Shown here one piece after another: positions 30,502 through 44,717 of a stretch of 64,000 bases of DNA (its first letter is position 1; each line of letters opens with the position of its first letter). Location of the stretch: positions 62,001 to 126,000 of the forward strand of contig MESD01000043.1 of NCBI GenBank assembly GCA_001770815.1. Reading direction: 5' to 3'. The notes under the pieces were generated by a model that worked only from the letters and a program-made list of their open reading frames with translations, was not told the DNA's origin and did no database searches. The DNA is from Burkholderiales bacterium RIFCSPHIGHO2_12_FULL_69_20 (GTDB lineage: Bacteria > Pseudomonadota > Gammaproteobacteria > Burkholderiales > Burkholderiaceae_C). The translations under genes were made by a program, and so were the position numbers.

Positions 30502-30577
30502 CGCGCCAGTATCGACGGCCTGCCCCTCCGGCCGCCCGTTCGGCCGCCCCTCCGGCCGCGTCAGCGCGGGGTTGGGA

Positions 30578-31993
30578 TCAGGGAATGCCGACGATGAACG
30601 GCACGTCGAAGCTGCGGCCACCGGCGCTCACCTGCACCTTGCCCAGCAGCGCATGCCCCGGCCGGAACACCCCGGCCGCACCGGCCTGCACCGTCCAGCG
30701 CAGGCGGTAGGTCGGCAGGCTCTGGCTCAGCAGCCGGCCCACGCTGCCATACAGCGGCAGCAACTGCTGCACCGTGTCGGCAAACAGCAGGGCGCCGCCG
30801 GTCTGGTTGGCCAGCTCACCCAGCGCGGCGATGTCCACCCCGCCGGACAGCCCGATCGTGATCAGCTGCACCTGGTCCTGATTGGCCCGCAGGATCGTCT
30901 GCGCGCGGTTGGCGCGGCAGGCCTCGGGCCCGTCGCAATCGGTGTCCGCCCCGTCGGTGAAGATCACCATGGCCTTGGCCAGGCCAGCCGGCGCATCACT
31001 GACCAGGTGCTGGCGCAGCGCGTCGATCGACGCGTACAAGGGCGTGTTGCCGCCCACCAAAGGTGTTAGCGCATCCAGCGTGGCAAAGTACGAACCCACG
31101 TCGGCCCGAGCGCGGAACGGTGCATACAGCGTCAGCGGACGGGTCGGCAGCAAGGCATCGGGACCGTCGGCAAAGGCCGTCAGCAGGGCCTGGTCATCGG
31201 CACCCAGCCCGTTGAGGAAGGCCTTGCTGGAGAACAGGCGCGCGCCGGTGGGGTCGGATTGCTGGATGCTGCCGCTCTGGTCGAGCAGCAGCGCGGCGGC
31301 AAAGGGCCTTGCTGCGCGGCCGGCCACCGCCGTCAGGGCCTCGGGCATCGCCGCCGCCGGTGCATAGGCCACGTCGACGTCGGCGCCCGAGCCGCGCACG
31401 CAGTCGACCTGGGCGGTGGCCGGGTTCGGCGTGCAGGCCTGCAGTGCGAAGTCGGCCGCAGACAGGTGGGTGATCGGGTTGGCATCGCCGTCGACCACCA
31501 CCAGCTCGATCTCGAAGCTCATCTGCTGGCCGATGGCATCAACGCTGGGCAGACTGCCGCTGCGCGACGTGAGCGAGCCGCCCGCCGCCGTGGTGGCGCG
31601 GGCCAGCGTGACGTTGAGCTCGGCCACCTGGCCCACCGTGCTGGTGGCGGACACCACCTTGTCGACGAAGGTGGTGTGCGAGATGGTGACGCCCGCGGTG
31701 CCGTCGGGCGAGTCCATGGGCACCAGCGCCACACCGAGCGCATCGGTGGTCACCTGGCCTTGCGGCCCCTGCACCGTGGCGCCCGCCACCTTGGTGCCGT
31801 AGAGATCGCTGACCGTCACCTTGACCAGGCCCAGCGCGGCCGGTGCGGCGCTGTTGGCGCCACCACCACCGCCGCCGCAGGCGCTGAGCAGCAAGCCCAT
31901 CGCCGCTGCGGCCCACCAGGCCGACCCACCCTGGCCGGGCGCGGGCACCGACCGGCCTGCCCCCGCCGCGGGACATCGCTTCTTCGGATTCAT
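30578..31993 (-). CDS. VWA domain-containing lipoprotein
   Basis: Lipobox GLLLSACGGGGGG; MIDAS-type LLLDQSGSIQQSD; VIFTDGADTD. Confidence 0.88.
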   Translation of the reverse strand: MNPKKRCPAAGAGRSVPAPGQGGSAWWAAAAMGLLLSACGGGGGGANSAAPAALGLVKVTVSDLYGTKVAGATVQGPQGQVTTDALGVALVPMDSPDGTAGVTISHTTFVDKVVSATSTVGQVAELNVTLARATTAAGGSLTSRSGSLPSVDAIGQQMSFEIELVVVDGDANPITHLSAADFALQACTPNPATAQVDCVRGSGADVDVAYAPAAAMPEALTAVAGRAARPFAAALLLDQSGSIQQSDPTGARLFSSKAFLNGLGADDQALLTAFADGPDALLPTRPLTLYAPFRARADVGSYFATLDALTPLVGGNTPLYASIDALRQHLVSDAPAGLAKAMVIFTDGADTDCDGPEACRANRAQTILRANQDQVQLITIGLSGGVDIAALGELANQTGGALLFADTVQQLLPLYGSVGRLLSQSLPTYRLRWTVQAGAAGVFRPGHALLGKVQVSAGGRSFDVPFIVGIP

Positions 31994-32249
31994 GTCTGAC
32001 CTTCTCAGTCCTGTGCGACTGGACAACGGAGCGCGAATACCTGCCCATGGGCCCCCGGGCGCGGACCATCGGTCGATGCGGGCGGGGTCTTGCCAGGGCG
32101 CAGGCGGCGCCGCAGCGGGTACAAGCAACCAGTCTGCGCACACCGGCGGCGCGCGTCGGTGCGATGTCGAACACAGGGGTGGCGCCTGGGCGCGTGGCCG
32201 CTGCAAACGCCCGGCCGCGGCGCCGTTGCGGCAGCAGGGCCAAGCCGCG

Positions 32250-33833
32250 TCAGCGCACGCCCAGAGCCAGAGCCACGCCGGTCATTGCCAACGCCCACGC
32301 CAGCAGCAACAACACGGCGCCGCGGCTTTCGCGCCAGCCGCGGCGCAGTGCCGCGGCGTCCAGCGTGGTGTCCTGCAGTTGCACGGCCAACGGCGGCGCC
32401 AGCAGGCGGCTCACCGTCCAGGTGAGCACCACGGCAACGACCAGGCCGCTGACGTTCCACCACATCCAGAACAGCGCCGGCCCCAGGATCTGGGCCAGCG
32501 CGAGGTTCGTGCCCAGGCCGGCCACCACGCCGACCAGCACGGCCGGGCCACGCGCGCGGCGGTCGAGGATGCCGCAGCCGAAGGCCGCCAGCAGCGGCCC
32601 ATAGAACAGCGCACCCACGCGGTTGATGCCCTCCACCACGCTGGTGGCCATGTCGCCCACCACCAAGGCGAAGGCCACGATCAGCACGCCCCAGACCAGC
32701 GTGACCAGGCGGCTGGCCAGCAAGGCCTGGCCCACGTTGCGCAGGCGCGGTTGGACAAAATCGCGCAGTGTGGCTGCCGACAGGCTGTTGAGGGCCGAAT
32801 CCAGGCTGGACATGGCCGCGGCCAGGATCGCGGCCACCAGCAACCCGCGCAGGCCCGCGGGCAGGTGCAGTTCGATGAACCGCGGCACCAGCAGGTCGGG
32901 CCGGCCTGGCGGCACCGCAGCACGCAGCGTTTCGTCCTGCAGCGCCACCGCGCCGATGGCCAGGCCCAGTCCGGCATACAGCAGCGTGAGCGGAAAGCGC
33001 GCCAGCCCGTTGAAGACCAGTGCGCGCTGTGCGGCGCGCACGTCGGTGGCCGACAGCAGGCGCTGGGCCTGGCTCTGGTCGACGCCGTAATAGGCGATGT
33101 AGAGCACCAACCCGCCGGCCACGAAGCCCCACAGGGGCGCGCGCGCGCCGTCACCCAGGCCGTGGGCCCACTGCACCGCGGCCAGGCGCTCGGGCGCATG
33201 CGCTGCCACGATGGCCGCACCACCGCCGGCCAGTTGCCAGGCGATGCTGCCGCACAACACGATGCCGCCCAGCAGCACCGCCATCTGCACCACATCGGTC
33301 CACACCACGGCGCGCATGCCGCCGAGGGTGTCATAGGCCACGGTGATCACGCCCATCAGCACGATGGACCAGGCCAACGGCCAGCCGGTGCACACCTGAA
33401 CCACCAGGCCAGCGGCGTACAACGCCACGCCGGTGGCCAGCCCGCGGGAGAGCAGGAACACAGCGCTCAGCACCAGGCGCGTGGGACGGTCAAAACGGCG
33501 CTCCAGGTACTCGTAGACGCTGATCACGCCCAGACCGCGCAGCACCGGCGCCAGCACCAACATCACCACCACCATGGCCAGCGGCAGCATCAGCTCGTAC
33601 TGCAGCCAGTTCAGCCCGCCGCCGGGTACCAGCGCCACGTAGGCCGGGATACCGAGGAAAGAGTTGGCCGACGATTGTGTCGCCAGGATCGACAGCGCCA
33701 GCGCCCACCACGGCAGCTTGCGCCCGCCCACGTAGTAGTCGTCGGCAGTGGCTTGCTGGCGGGCCAGCCAGGCACTCAGGCCCAGCGTGCCGGCCAGGTA
33801 GGCGGAGATGACCAGCCAATCCAGTGCCGTCAT
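32250..33833 (-). CDS. Sodium:solute symporter family protein
   Basis: MTALDWLVISAYLAGTLGLSAWLARQQATADDYYVGGRKLPWWALALSILATQSSANSFLGIP. Confidence 0.93.
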   Translation of the reverse strand: MTALDWLVISAYLAGTLGLSAWLARQQATADDYYVGGRKLPWWALALSILATQSSANSFLGIPAYVALVPGGGLNWLQYELMLPLAMVVVMLVLAPVLRGLGVISVYEYLERRFDRPTRLVLSAVFLLSRGLATGVALYAAGLVVQVCTGWPLAWSIVLMGVITVAYDTLGGMRAVVWTDVVQMAVLLGGIVLCGSIAWQLAGGGAAIVAAHAPERLAAVQWAHGLGDGARAPLWGFVAGGLVLYIAYYGVDQSQAQRLLSATDVRAAQRALVFNGLARFPLTLLYAGLGLAIGAVALQDETLRAAVPPGRPDLLVPRFIELHLPAGLRGLLVAAILAAAMSSLDSALNSLSAATLRDFVQPRLRNVGQALLASRLVTLVWGVLIVAFALVVGDMATSVVEGINRVGALFYGPLLAAFGCGILDRRARGPAVLVGVVAGLGTNLALAQILGPALFWMWWNVSGLVVAVVLTWTVSRLLAPPLAVQLQDTTLDAAALRRGWRESRGAVLLLLAWALAMTGVALALGVR

Positions 33834-33904
33834 GAAGCTGGCTCAGGCGTCGCGGCGGCCCGACTGCGATGGCAGTGGCGGGCGGGGCGGAGAAGCGGAT
33901 TCAG

Positions 33905-36658
<2,754 letters not shown>

Positions 36659-36689
36659 GGCCCGAATCTAACGCGGCGGGGCCGGTGGC

Positions 36690-37640
36690 TCAGTGCGTGG
36701 GCTCACCCCAGGCGGCCAGCGCCTGCGCCAGAAAATCAAACACCCGCTTCAGCCGCCGGCTGGCGCGCAGCTCGCGGTGGGCCGTCAGCCACACCGGCAG
36801 CACCGGCAGCGCCAGCTCGGTGAGCACCGGCACCAGCGCGGGCGTGCGCCGGGCCAGCGGCGCGATCACGATGCCGATGCCCAGGCCGGCGCGCACGGCC
36901 TCCAGGTTGACGGCCTGGCGGTCGCAGCGAAAGGCGAAGAAGCGCCGGTCCACCTCGAAGCCCGCGGCGCGAAAGCCGTCGACCAGCTGGGTGGACTGGT
37001 CCATGCCCACCCAGCGGTGCTGCGCCAGCGTGGCCGGCGTGGGCGGCCCGCCGTGCGCGGCCAGCAGGTCGTGATGGGCGTAGAAGCCCAGCGGCCAGTC
37101 GGCGATGTGTCGGGTGATCAGCGTGCCCTGGGTGGGACGGACCATGCGCACCGCGATGTCGGCCTCGCGCTCGAGCAGGTTGCTCAGCTCGTCGCCCGGC
37201 ACCAGCTCGATCTGGATCTGCGGTTGGCGGCGCGCCAGCGTGGCCAGCAGGCCCGGCAGCACCTGGCTGGACACCACCTCGCTGGCGGTGATGCGCACCG
37301 TGCCGGCCAGGTCGTCGGCCTGACTGCGCGCCGCGTCGGCCGCCAGCGCGCAGGCCTGGGCGGCGGCCAGCATGCGCGCGGCCGGCTCGGCCAGCGCCAG
37401 CGCCTGCGCGGTGGGTTGCAGCCGGCGTGCGCCGCGCTCGAACAACGGCGCGCCCAGTTGCGCCTCGAGCGCGGCGATCTGCCGGCTCAGCGTCGGCTGG
37501 CTGGTGCCCAGCCGCGCGGCGGCCTGCGTCAGCGAGCCATGTGCCAGCACCGCGCCCAACGCGCGCAGCAGGTTCCAGTCCACGGTGGCGGGGTCGAAGG
37601 CGGCGGCCAATTCATTCACCTGTGGATAGTTTGCATGCAA
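36690..37640 (-). CDS. LysR-family transcriptional regulator
   Basis: LLRALGAVLAHGSLTQAAARLGTSQPTLSRQIAALEAQLGAPLFERGARRLQPT. Confidence 0.94.
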   Translation of the reverse strand: MHANYPQVNELAAAFDPATVDWNLLRALGAVLAHGSLTQAAARLGTSQPTLSRQIAALEAQLGAPLFERGARRLQPTAQALALAEPAARMLAAAQACALAADAARSQADDLAGTVRITASEVVSSQVLPGLLATLARRQPQIQIELVPGDELSNLLEREADIAVRMVRPTQGTLITRHIADWPLGFYAHHDLLAAHGGPPTPATLAQHRWVGMDQSTQLVDGFRAAGFEVDRRFFAFRCDRQAVNLEAVRAGLGIGIVIAPLARRTPALVPVLTELALPVLPVWLTAHRELRASRRLKRVFDFLAQALAAWGEPTH

Positions 37641-37709
37641 GCATCCATCTTCACATGACCTCGGTGCCGCCGCACGATGGGCTCCTGTTCAAACCAGCGG
37701 GAGATTCGG

Positions 37710-38657
37710 ATGGCCAGTGTGTTGGTGTTGGGCGCCAACGGGCGCCTGGGGCGGGCGTCGGTGCTGGCCTTTGCCAGTGCTGGCTGGCAGGTGACCGCCC
37801 AACTGCGCCGCGCGCCGCGCGCATCGCTGCCGGCCGGTGTGCGGCAGGTGCAGTGTGATGCGCTGGACCTTGCCACGCTGGCCGCCGCCGGTGCCGGGGC
37901 GGACGTGATCGTCAACGCGCTGAACCCCGACTACACGCAGTGGGCGACGCTGCTGCCACCAATCACCGCGGCCACCCTCGCGCTGGCCGCGACCACCGGC
38001 GCCACATTGATGCTGCCGGGCAATGTCTACAACTTCGGCAACCAATTGCCCGCGGTGCTGAGCGAAGACACGCCGTTTGCCGCCACCCACCCCAAGGCGG
38101 CGCAGCGCATCGCGCTCGAAGCCGCACTGGCGCATGCCGCGCGCGACCGCGGCGTGCGCAGCATCGTGATCCGCGCCGGTGATTTTCTCGGTGATGCCGG
38201 CACCTGGCTCGATCTGGCGATGGCCAAAGGGCTGGCCCAGGGCCGCTTCACGCAGATGGGGCCGACGGATCAGCCGCATGCCTGGGCCTGGCTGCCCGAT
38301 CTGGCGCAGGTGTTCGTGTTGGTGGCCGAGCGCCGGGCGATGCTGGCGCCGCACGCGGTGCTGCACGTCGAGGGCCTGACGCTGACCGGTGCGCAGTTGC
38401 AGCAGGCCTTCGAGGCCGCGCTGGGCCGCCCGCTCAAGACCAAGGCCTTTCCATGGCCTTGGCTGCGGCTGGCCGCGCCGCTCTCGCCGATGCTGCGTGC
38501 GCTGTTTCAGATGCGCTACCTGTGGCAGCGCCCGCATCGGCTCGATGGCCGCCGCCTGCAGGCCCTGCTGGGCGAGGTGCCGCAGACGCCGCTGGCCGAG
38601 GTGGTGCGGCAATGCATCGCCGGCCCGGGCAACGGGTCGGCGGTGGTCAGAACCTGA
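37710..38657 (+). CDS. NAD(P)-dependent epimerase/dehydratase-like protein
   Basis: MASVLVLGANGRLGRASVLAFASAGWQVTA...; divergent from the LysR gene. Confidence 0.88.
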   Translation: MASVLVLGANGRLGRASVLAFASAGWQVTAQLRRAPRASLPAGVRQVQCDALDLATLAAAGAGADVIVNALNPDYTQWATLLPPITAATLALAATTGATLMLPGNVYNFGNQLPAVLSEDTPFAATHPKAAQRIALEAALAHAARDRGVRSIVIRAGDFLGDAGTWLDLAMAKGLAQGRFTQMGPTDQPHAWAWLPDLAQVFVLVAERRAMLAPHAVLHVEGLTLTGAQLQQAFEAALGRPLKTKAFPWPWLRLAAPLSPMLRALFQMRYLWQRPHRLDGRRLQALLGEVPQTPLAEVVRQCIAGPGNGSAVVRT

Positions 38658-40962
38658 ACTCACCCCTCAGGTTGATGGTGCGGTAGGTTCGCGCCGAGGT
38701 GTCGCTGGCCTGGCTGCTGCCATCGGCCAGCGTGGTGGTGTTGCCGGTGTCATAGCGCCGCGCGCCCAGGTTGCTCAGGCTCAGCCGCAGGCTGGCATCG
38801 GGGCTCAGGCGCCACAGCGCGTAGGCGTCGAGCACGCGCTTGGCACCCTGGCGCGCGGTCTGCTGGTCGATCTGCTGCAGCTCGAAGCCGGGGGTGACGT
38901 TCAGGCTGCCGCCCACGGTCAGCGGCAGGCCCTTGATCGGCCAGTCGGCACCCAGGTTGGCGGTCCAGGGCGGCTGGCCTTTGAGCCGGTTGTTCGGGCC
39001 CAGCACCTGATCGACGCGGCTCCACATCAGGCTGACATTGCTGCGCAGCGAGATGGCCAGCAGCCCGGCCGGGGCCGCTGCCCACAGGTCGACCAGCCGG
39101 CCCTTGGCCTCCAGCTCGAGCCCGGCCGCGTCGGCGGCGCCGATGTTCTGCGGCCGCGCCACCCAGCGCGGCACGGTGGCCCAGTTCACCGTCTCCAGGC
39201 TGCGCACGGTGCGGATCAGGTCGTCGATGCGCCGCGCGTAGACGTTGGCGCTGACGATGCCGCCGGCATCGAGGTAGTGCTCCAGCCCCAACTCCAGCCC
39301 CCAGGCCAGCTCGGGTTTGAGGGCGGGGTTGCCAGCGCGATCCGGGTGGGTGGGTTGGTTGCTGGCCTCCAGGTCGGGATAGAGCTGCGAGATCGCCGGC
39401 CGCGCGATCAGCTGCTGGGTGTCGGGCGAGCGGTAGCTGCGTGTCAGGCTCAGGCGGATCTGGTCGCGCGGCGCGTCGGGCAGCTTCCACACCAGGTGCG
39501 CCAGCGGGGTGAACACCGCGCTGCGGTTTTGCACGCTGTCCACTGCCGAGTCGCTGGCCGTGGTGATCGCCTCCCAGCGCGCGCCGACGTAGAACGAGAA
39601 GTCCTTGCTCCAATCCCATTCGTCCTGCGCATACAGCGCCAGGCGTTGCACCCGGGCCTCGATGTTCTCGCCGAACTCGGTCTGCGTGGGCAGGCCGTTG
39701 AGCTGGCTGGTGCGGCTGTCGGTGCGCTGGCTGTGCTGCAGCTCCCAACCGGCGCTGGCGCTGTGGCGCTCGGCGATCAGCTGCGAGAACTTGCCGTTGA
39801 CGTCCAGTGCCTGCTCGCGCTGGCGGCTGTCGTCGCGCCGCTGGCGGGTGGCCGCCGCGCTGCCGCCGGTCTCGCTGCGGTCGGTGAGGCTGCTGCTGCT
39901 GGACAACCGGCCGCCAAAGCGCAGTTGCAGCCGGCCGCCATCGGTGGTGCCGTGCAGCCAGGTGCCGGCCAGGCGCGCCATCTGCCACTGCGACTCGGTG
40001 TGCCAGTTTGCCGAGGCATAGGGCAGATCGGCGCCCACCGGCTGCACCAGCGTGGCGTGGCCGTCGCTGTGGGTGCGCATGGCGTTGACGAAGGGCTGCA
40101 GTTCCAGCGACCGGCCCGGCCCCAGCCGCCACTGCAGCCGCGCGTTGGCGAACAGGCCCTGGCGGCGGCTCTGACTGGTGCTGTGCACCTGCTGATCGAG
40201 CACCGGGGCGCCGTCGGCGTCCAGGCCCTGCGTGGCGGTGTCGGACTCGCTGTCCCGCCCGCCATTGATCAGCGTGGCCGACAGGTTGTAGCCCAGCGAC
40301 TCGGCATTGCCGTTGGCGATCCACGAGGTGCCAATCTGGCCGCGGCTGCCGTCGGCACCACCGCCGGCGCGCCACTCGTTGGCCTTGCGCTTGAAGTCGC
40401 TGCGCAGGATCACGTTGATGGTGCCGGCGATGGCGCGCGTGCCGTACTCGGCCACCGGCGCCCGCATGATCTCGATCTTCTCGATCTGCTCGGGCGTGAT
40501 CGAATCGAGCGAGAAGCCACGCGCCATGCGCTGGCCGTCGATCAGGATCTGGGTGTAGCCGCCGCCCATGCCGCGCATGCGCACGCCGCCGCCGCGCCCG
40601 GGCGGCCCGCCCAGCGTGACGCCGGGCAGGCGCTTGAGCACCTCGCCCAGCGTGCTGTCGCCCATGCGGTCGAGCTCTTCGCGGCCGAAGGTGATGCGCG
40701 AGGCGGTGGACCGGCGGCGCTCCTCGTTGCTTTCGGCCGCGACGGTGCCGGTGATCTGCACCTGCTGCGGCGCAGGCTGCGCCACCGTGGCCGGGGCCGA
40801 TGCGGGCCGGGCCGGCCGGGCGGCAGCGGCCGGGGCGGAGGCCGCGGAGGACGGCGGCGGCGCGGCGGTCTGGGCCCGGGGCGCCGGCAAGACCGCCAGG
40901 TTGAAGGCGGCCACCACGGCCAATGGCCAAGGGCGCAGCGGGGGAGGCAGGCGGGTTTTCAT
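38647..40962 (-). CDS. TonB-dependent receptor
   Basis: Signal peptide, plug (ASRITFGREELDRMGDSTLGEVLKRLPGVTLGG, MRGMGGGYTQILIDGQRM), C-terminal YRTINLRGEFRF. Confidence 0.94.
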   Translation of the reverse strand: MKTRLPPPLRPWPLAVVAAFNLAVLPAPRAQTAAPPPSSAASAPAAAARPARPASAPATVAQPAPQQVQITGTVAAESNEERRRSTASRITFGREELDRMGDSTLGEVLKRLPGVTLGGPPGRGGGVRMRGMGGGYTQILIDGQRMARGFSLDSITPEQIEKIEIMRAPVAEYGTRAIAGTINVILRSDFKRKANEWRAGGGADGSRGQIGTSWIANGNAESLGYNLSATLINGGRDSESDTATQGLDADGAPVLDQQVHSTSQSRRQGLFANARLQWRLGPGRSLELQPFVNAMRTHSDGHATLVQPVGADLPYASANWHTESQWQMARLAGTWLHGTTDGGRLQLRFGGRLSSSSSLTDRSETGGSAAATRQRRDDSRQREQALDVNGKFSQLIAERHSASAGWELQHSQRTDSRTSQLNGLPTQTEFGENIEARVQRLALYAQDEWDWSKDFSFYVGARWEAITTASDSAVDSVQNRSAVFTPLAHLVWKLPDAPRDQIRLSLTRSYRSPDTQQLIARPAISQLYPDLEASNQPTHPDRAGNPALKPELAWGLELGLEHYLDAGGIVSANVYARRIDDLIRTVRSLETVNWATVPRWVARPQNIGAADAAGLELEAKGRLVDLWAAAPAGLLAISLRSNVSLMWSRVDQVLGPNNRLKGQPPWTANLGADWPIKGLPLTVGGSLNVTPGFELQQIDQQTARQGAKRVLDAYALWRLSPDASLRLSLSNLGARRYDTGNTTTLADGSSQASDTSARTYRTINLRGEFRF

Positions 40963-40977
40963 GATCGGCGCCGATTG

Positions 40978-41021
40978 TGCTGGCTTCGTGCTGGCTTCGT
41001 GCGGGCTACCTGCGGGCGGCG
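40978..41021. repeat. Degenerate 11-bp tandem repeat (about 4 units)
   Basis: TGCTGGCTTCG x2 exact, then TGCGGGCTACC, TGCGGGCGGCG. Confidence 0.6.
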
Positions 41022-41191
41022 GGCGGCGGCCCGCACGGCAAGGTGCAACGCCCGCCACATCTGCTTGCATTTGTGATGCCTTGGGCACAACTCAGCCCAA
41101 CAGCGGATGCGCCCAACGGCCGAAGACACCACGATGTGGCGGTGCTGCCGGAGCACCGCCACCCACCGGGGGCCACACCGTGAAGACCGAC

Positions 41192-41827
41192 ATGCCTTTC
41201 AGCCAGACCGTGCGCGAAGAGCTGGCCAACGCCGCCAGCCATGGGCTGGGTTGCGTGCTGGCGCTGGCGGCCATGCCGGTGCTGGCCAGCCAGGTGGATG
41301 CCGAGCGCCACCCGATCCGCCACCTGGGCGTCAACGTGTTCATCGCCACCATGGTGCTGATGTACCTGGTGTCCACCGTCTACCACGCGCTGCCGGTGGG
41401 CCAGGCCAAGCGGCTGTTGCGCAAGTGCGACCACGCGGTGATCTTCATCTTCATCGCCGGCAGCTACACGCCGTTTGCGCTGGGCCAGATCCAGCGCGGC
41501 GAGGGCTGGAACATGCTGGCCGCGGTGTGGGGCATCGCGCTGCTCGGCATGACCCTGAAGCTGAGCGATCGGCTGCGCCACCCGGTGTTCTCCACCGCGC
41601 TGTACCTGGCCTTCGGCTGGATGGTGGTGGTGGTGGCGCGGCCCATGCTCGACAGCCTGCCGCCATTGGGCCTGCGCTTTCTGGTGGCCGGCGGCGTGGC
41701 CTATTCGCTGGGCGCGGTGTTCTTTCTGCTGGACCGGCGCATGCCCTACAGCCACCTGGTGTGGCATCTGTTCGTGATCACCGGCAGCACCTGCCACTTC
41801 CTGGCGGTGCAGCAGGTGGTGAGCTGA
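41192..41827 (+). CDS. Hemolysin III family membrane protein
   Basis: REELANAASHGLGCVLALAAMPVL, STVYHALPVGQAKRLLRKCDHAVIFIFIAGSYTPFALG. Confidence 0.92.
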   Translation: MPFSQTVREELANAASHGLGCVLALAAMPVLASQVDAERHPIRHLGVNVFIATMVLMYLVSTVYHALPVGQAKRLLRKCDHAVIFIFIAGSYTPFALGQIQRGEGWNMLAAVWGIALLGMTLKLSDRLRHPVFSTALYLAFGWMVVVVARPMLDSLPPLGLRFLVAGGVAYSLGAVFFLLDRRMPYSHLVWHLFVITGSTCHFLAVQQVVS

Positions 41828-41865
41828 GCTGAGCGGCCGCGCCGCGCTGCGCCGCGCAGCTCAGT

Positions 41866-43386
<1,521 letters not shown>

Positions 43387-43474
43387 GGCGATCTCCGGCG
43401 GTGATGGCTGAAACCGCACAGTCTAGTGCGCCGCACCGCGCCGGGGGATGCCAGCCCCAAAGCCCGGGCCCCCC

Positions 43475-43600
43475 AAAAAGGCAGCCCACCGATCACTCGG
43501 CGGGCTGGGCAAGTCCTCAAAAGGACGTCGTTGGGACCCTCACGAGGGGACAACCCCCTCGCCTGCTGCCAGCGCCTCATCTCGCTTCAGCATTGCGGGG
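43475..43600 (-). ncRNA. Structured RNA candidate (sRNA or mmsA 5'-leader element) ending in an intrinsic terminator
   Basis: Minus strand: hairpin GAGGGG-gttgt-CCCCTC, hairpin GTCCT-tttg-AGGAC, then AGCCCGCCGA-gtga-TCGGTGGGCT followed by gcc-TTTTT; a mismatch on the + strand becomes a G-U pair on the minus strand. The 5' end is a guess. Confidence 0.5.
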
Positions 43601-43658
43601 TACTGTGCGCGTGGGCGCCGGCAGCGGCCATCCCTAGATCGAAGCGCGCCGCCGGCAG

Positions 43659-44597
43659 TCAGGCTGCCACCGCGCAGCGCGCGGCGGCCAGGTCCCACAG
43701 CGCGGCGCCGCAGCTCTTGAACAGCACGCTGCCGCCCGGGCGCGGCCGCTGCAGCGCCTCGGCCAGCGTGGGCAGCGCGTCCAGCGCCAGGCCGGCGGCC
43801 AGCAGATCACCCGCCTCGTGGCGCGCGGCCGCACTGTCGATCACCACCGCGCCACGGGCGGCCAGCTGGCGGGTGAGTGCCGGCGCCAGCTCGATCATCG
43901 TCGGCGTGAACGCGCCGATCGCGGCGATGAAGGCATCGGGCCGCACCGGGCCGTCCAGGCATGGCGCCTGCGCCGGCGTGACGGTGACCACCAGCGGGCA
44001 GCGCGCCAGCGCGTCGGCCAGGTCGTCGGCGGGCCGGATGGTCAACCCGTGGTGCTGCTGCAGTTCATCATCGGCCAGCGCCGCCTGCACGAAGTCGCGG
44101 CTGCGCTGCGGGTTGCGACCGCGCACCCAGACCTCGCGCACGCCGCAGCCCGCCGCCAGCGCCTGCAGGTGCGACAGCGCCTGCACGCCGGTGCCGATCA
44201 GCAGCAGCGGCCCCTGCGGCTGGGCCGCCAGGTGCAACGCGGCCAGCAAGGTCACCGCGGCGGTGCGCCGGGCCGTCACCGTGGGGCCGTCGAGCAGCGC
44301 CAGCCGCTCGCCGGTGGACGCGCGCATCACCAGCACGTCGCCCAGGATCGCCGGCAGGCCGCGCGCGGCATTGGCCGCGGCGTAGGTGATCAGCTTGATG
44401 GACGCCAGGTCGCCGGCCTCGGGCGCCAGCCAGGCCGGCATCAGGAACCAGCTGGTGCCGGGTGCCACCGGCAGCACCCAGCGCTCGGGCGCCTGCACCT
44501 GGCCGGCGGCGTGGTCGGCCAGCGTGCGCTGCAAAGCGGTCACGAGCGGGCCCCAGGGCAGGGCGCGGGCGGTCTGGGCGGCGTCGAGCATCAACAT
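43659..44597 (-). CDS. Ornithine cyclodeaminase family protein
   Basis: LPAILGDVLVMRASTGERLALLDGPTVTARRTAAVTLLAA, LLLIGTGVQALSHLQAL. Confidence 0.9.
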   Translation of the reverse strand: MLMLDAAQTARALPWGPLVTALQRTLADHAAGQVQAPERWVLPVAPGTSWFLMPAWLAPEAGDLASIKLITYAAANAARGLPAILGDVLVMRASTGERLALLDGPTVTARRTAAVTLLAALHLAAQPQGPLLLIGTGVQALSHLQALAAGCGVREVWVRGRNPQRSRDFVQAALADDELQQHHGLTIRPADDLADALARCPLVVTVTPAQAPCLDGPVRPDAFIAAIGAFTPTMIELAPALTRQLAARGAVVIDSAAARHEAGDLLAAGLALDALPTLAEALQRPRPGGSVLFKSCGAALWDLAAARCAVAA

Positions 44598-44717
44598 CGG
44601 CCGATGATAGGCAGCACACCACCGCAAGTGACAATGCCGGCGCAAGCCCGCCTGGCCGCCCATGCGCCCATCTTCCCGATGGGCGACGACCGCGGTGCGC
44701 CGCACGGAGGTTCACCG

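Noticed and set aside
30520-30562. Short ccGGCCGCCC repeats near the antiporter start
   Set aside because: Three imperfect GC-rich units in a simple-sequence context; no evidence of function beyond slippage
29161-30597. 478-aa His/Gln-rich ORF antisense to the antiporter
   Set aside because: Composition artefact; the opposite strand has clear TM segments and CPA1 motifs
38389-41076. 895-aa plus-strand ORF antisense to the TonB receptor
   Set aside because: Antisense high-GC artefact; the minus strand encodes a coherent receptor
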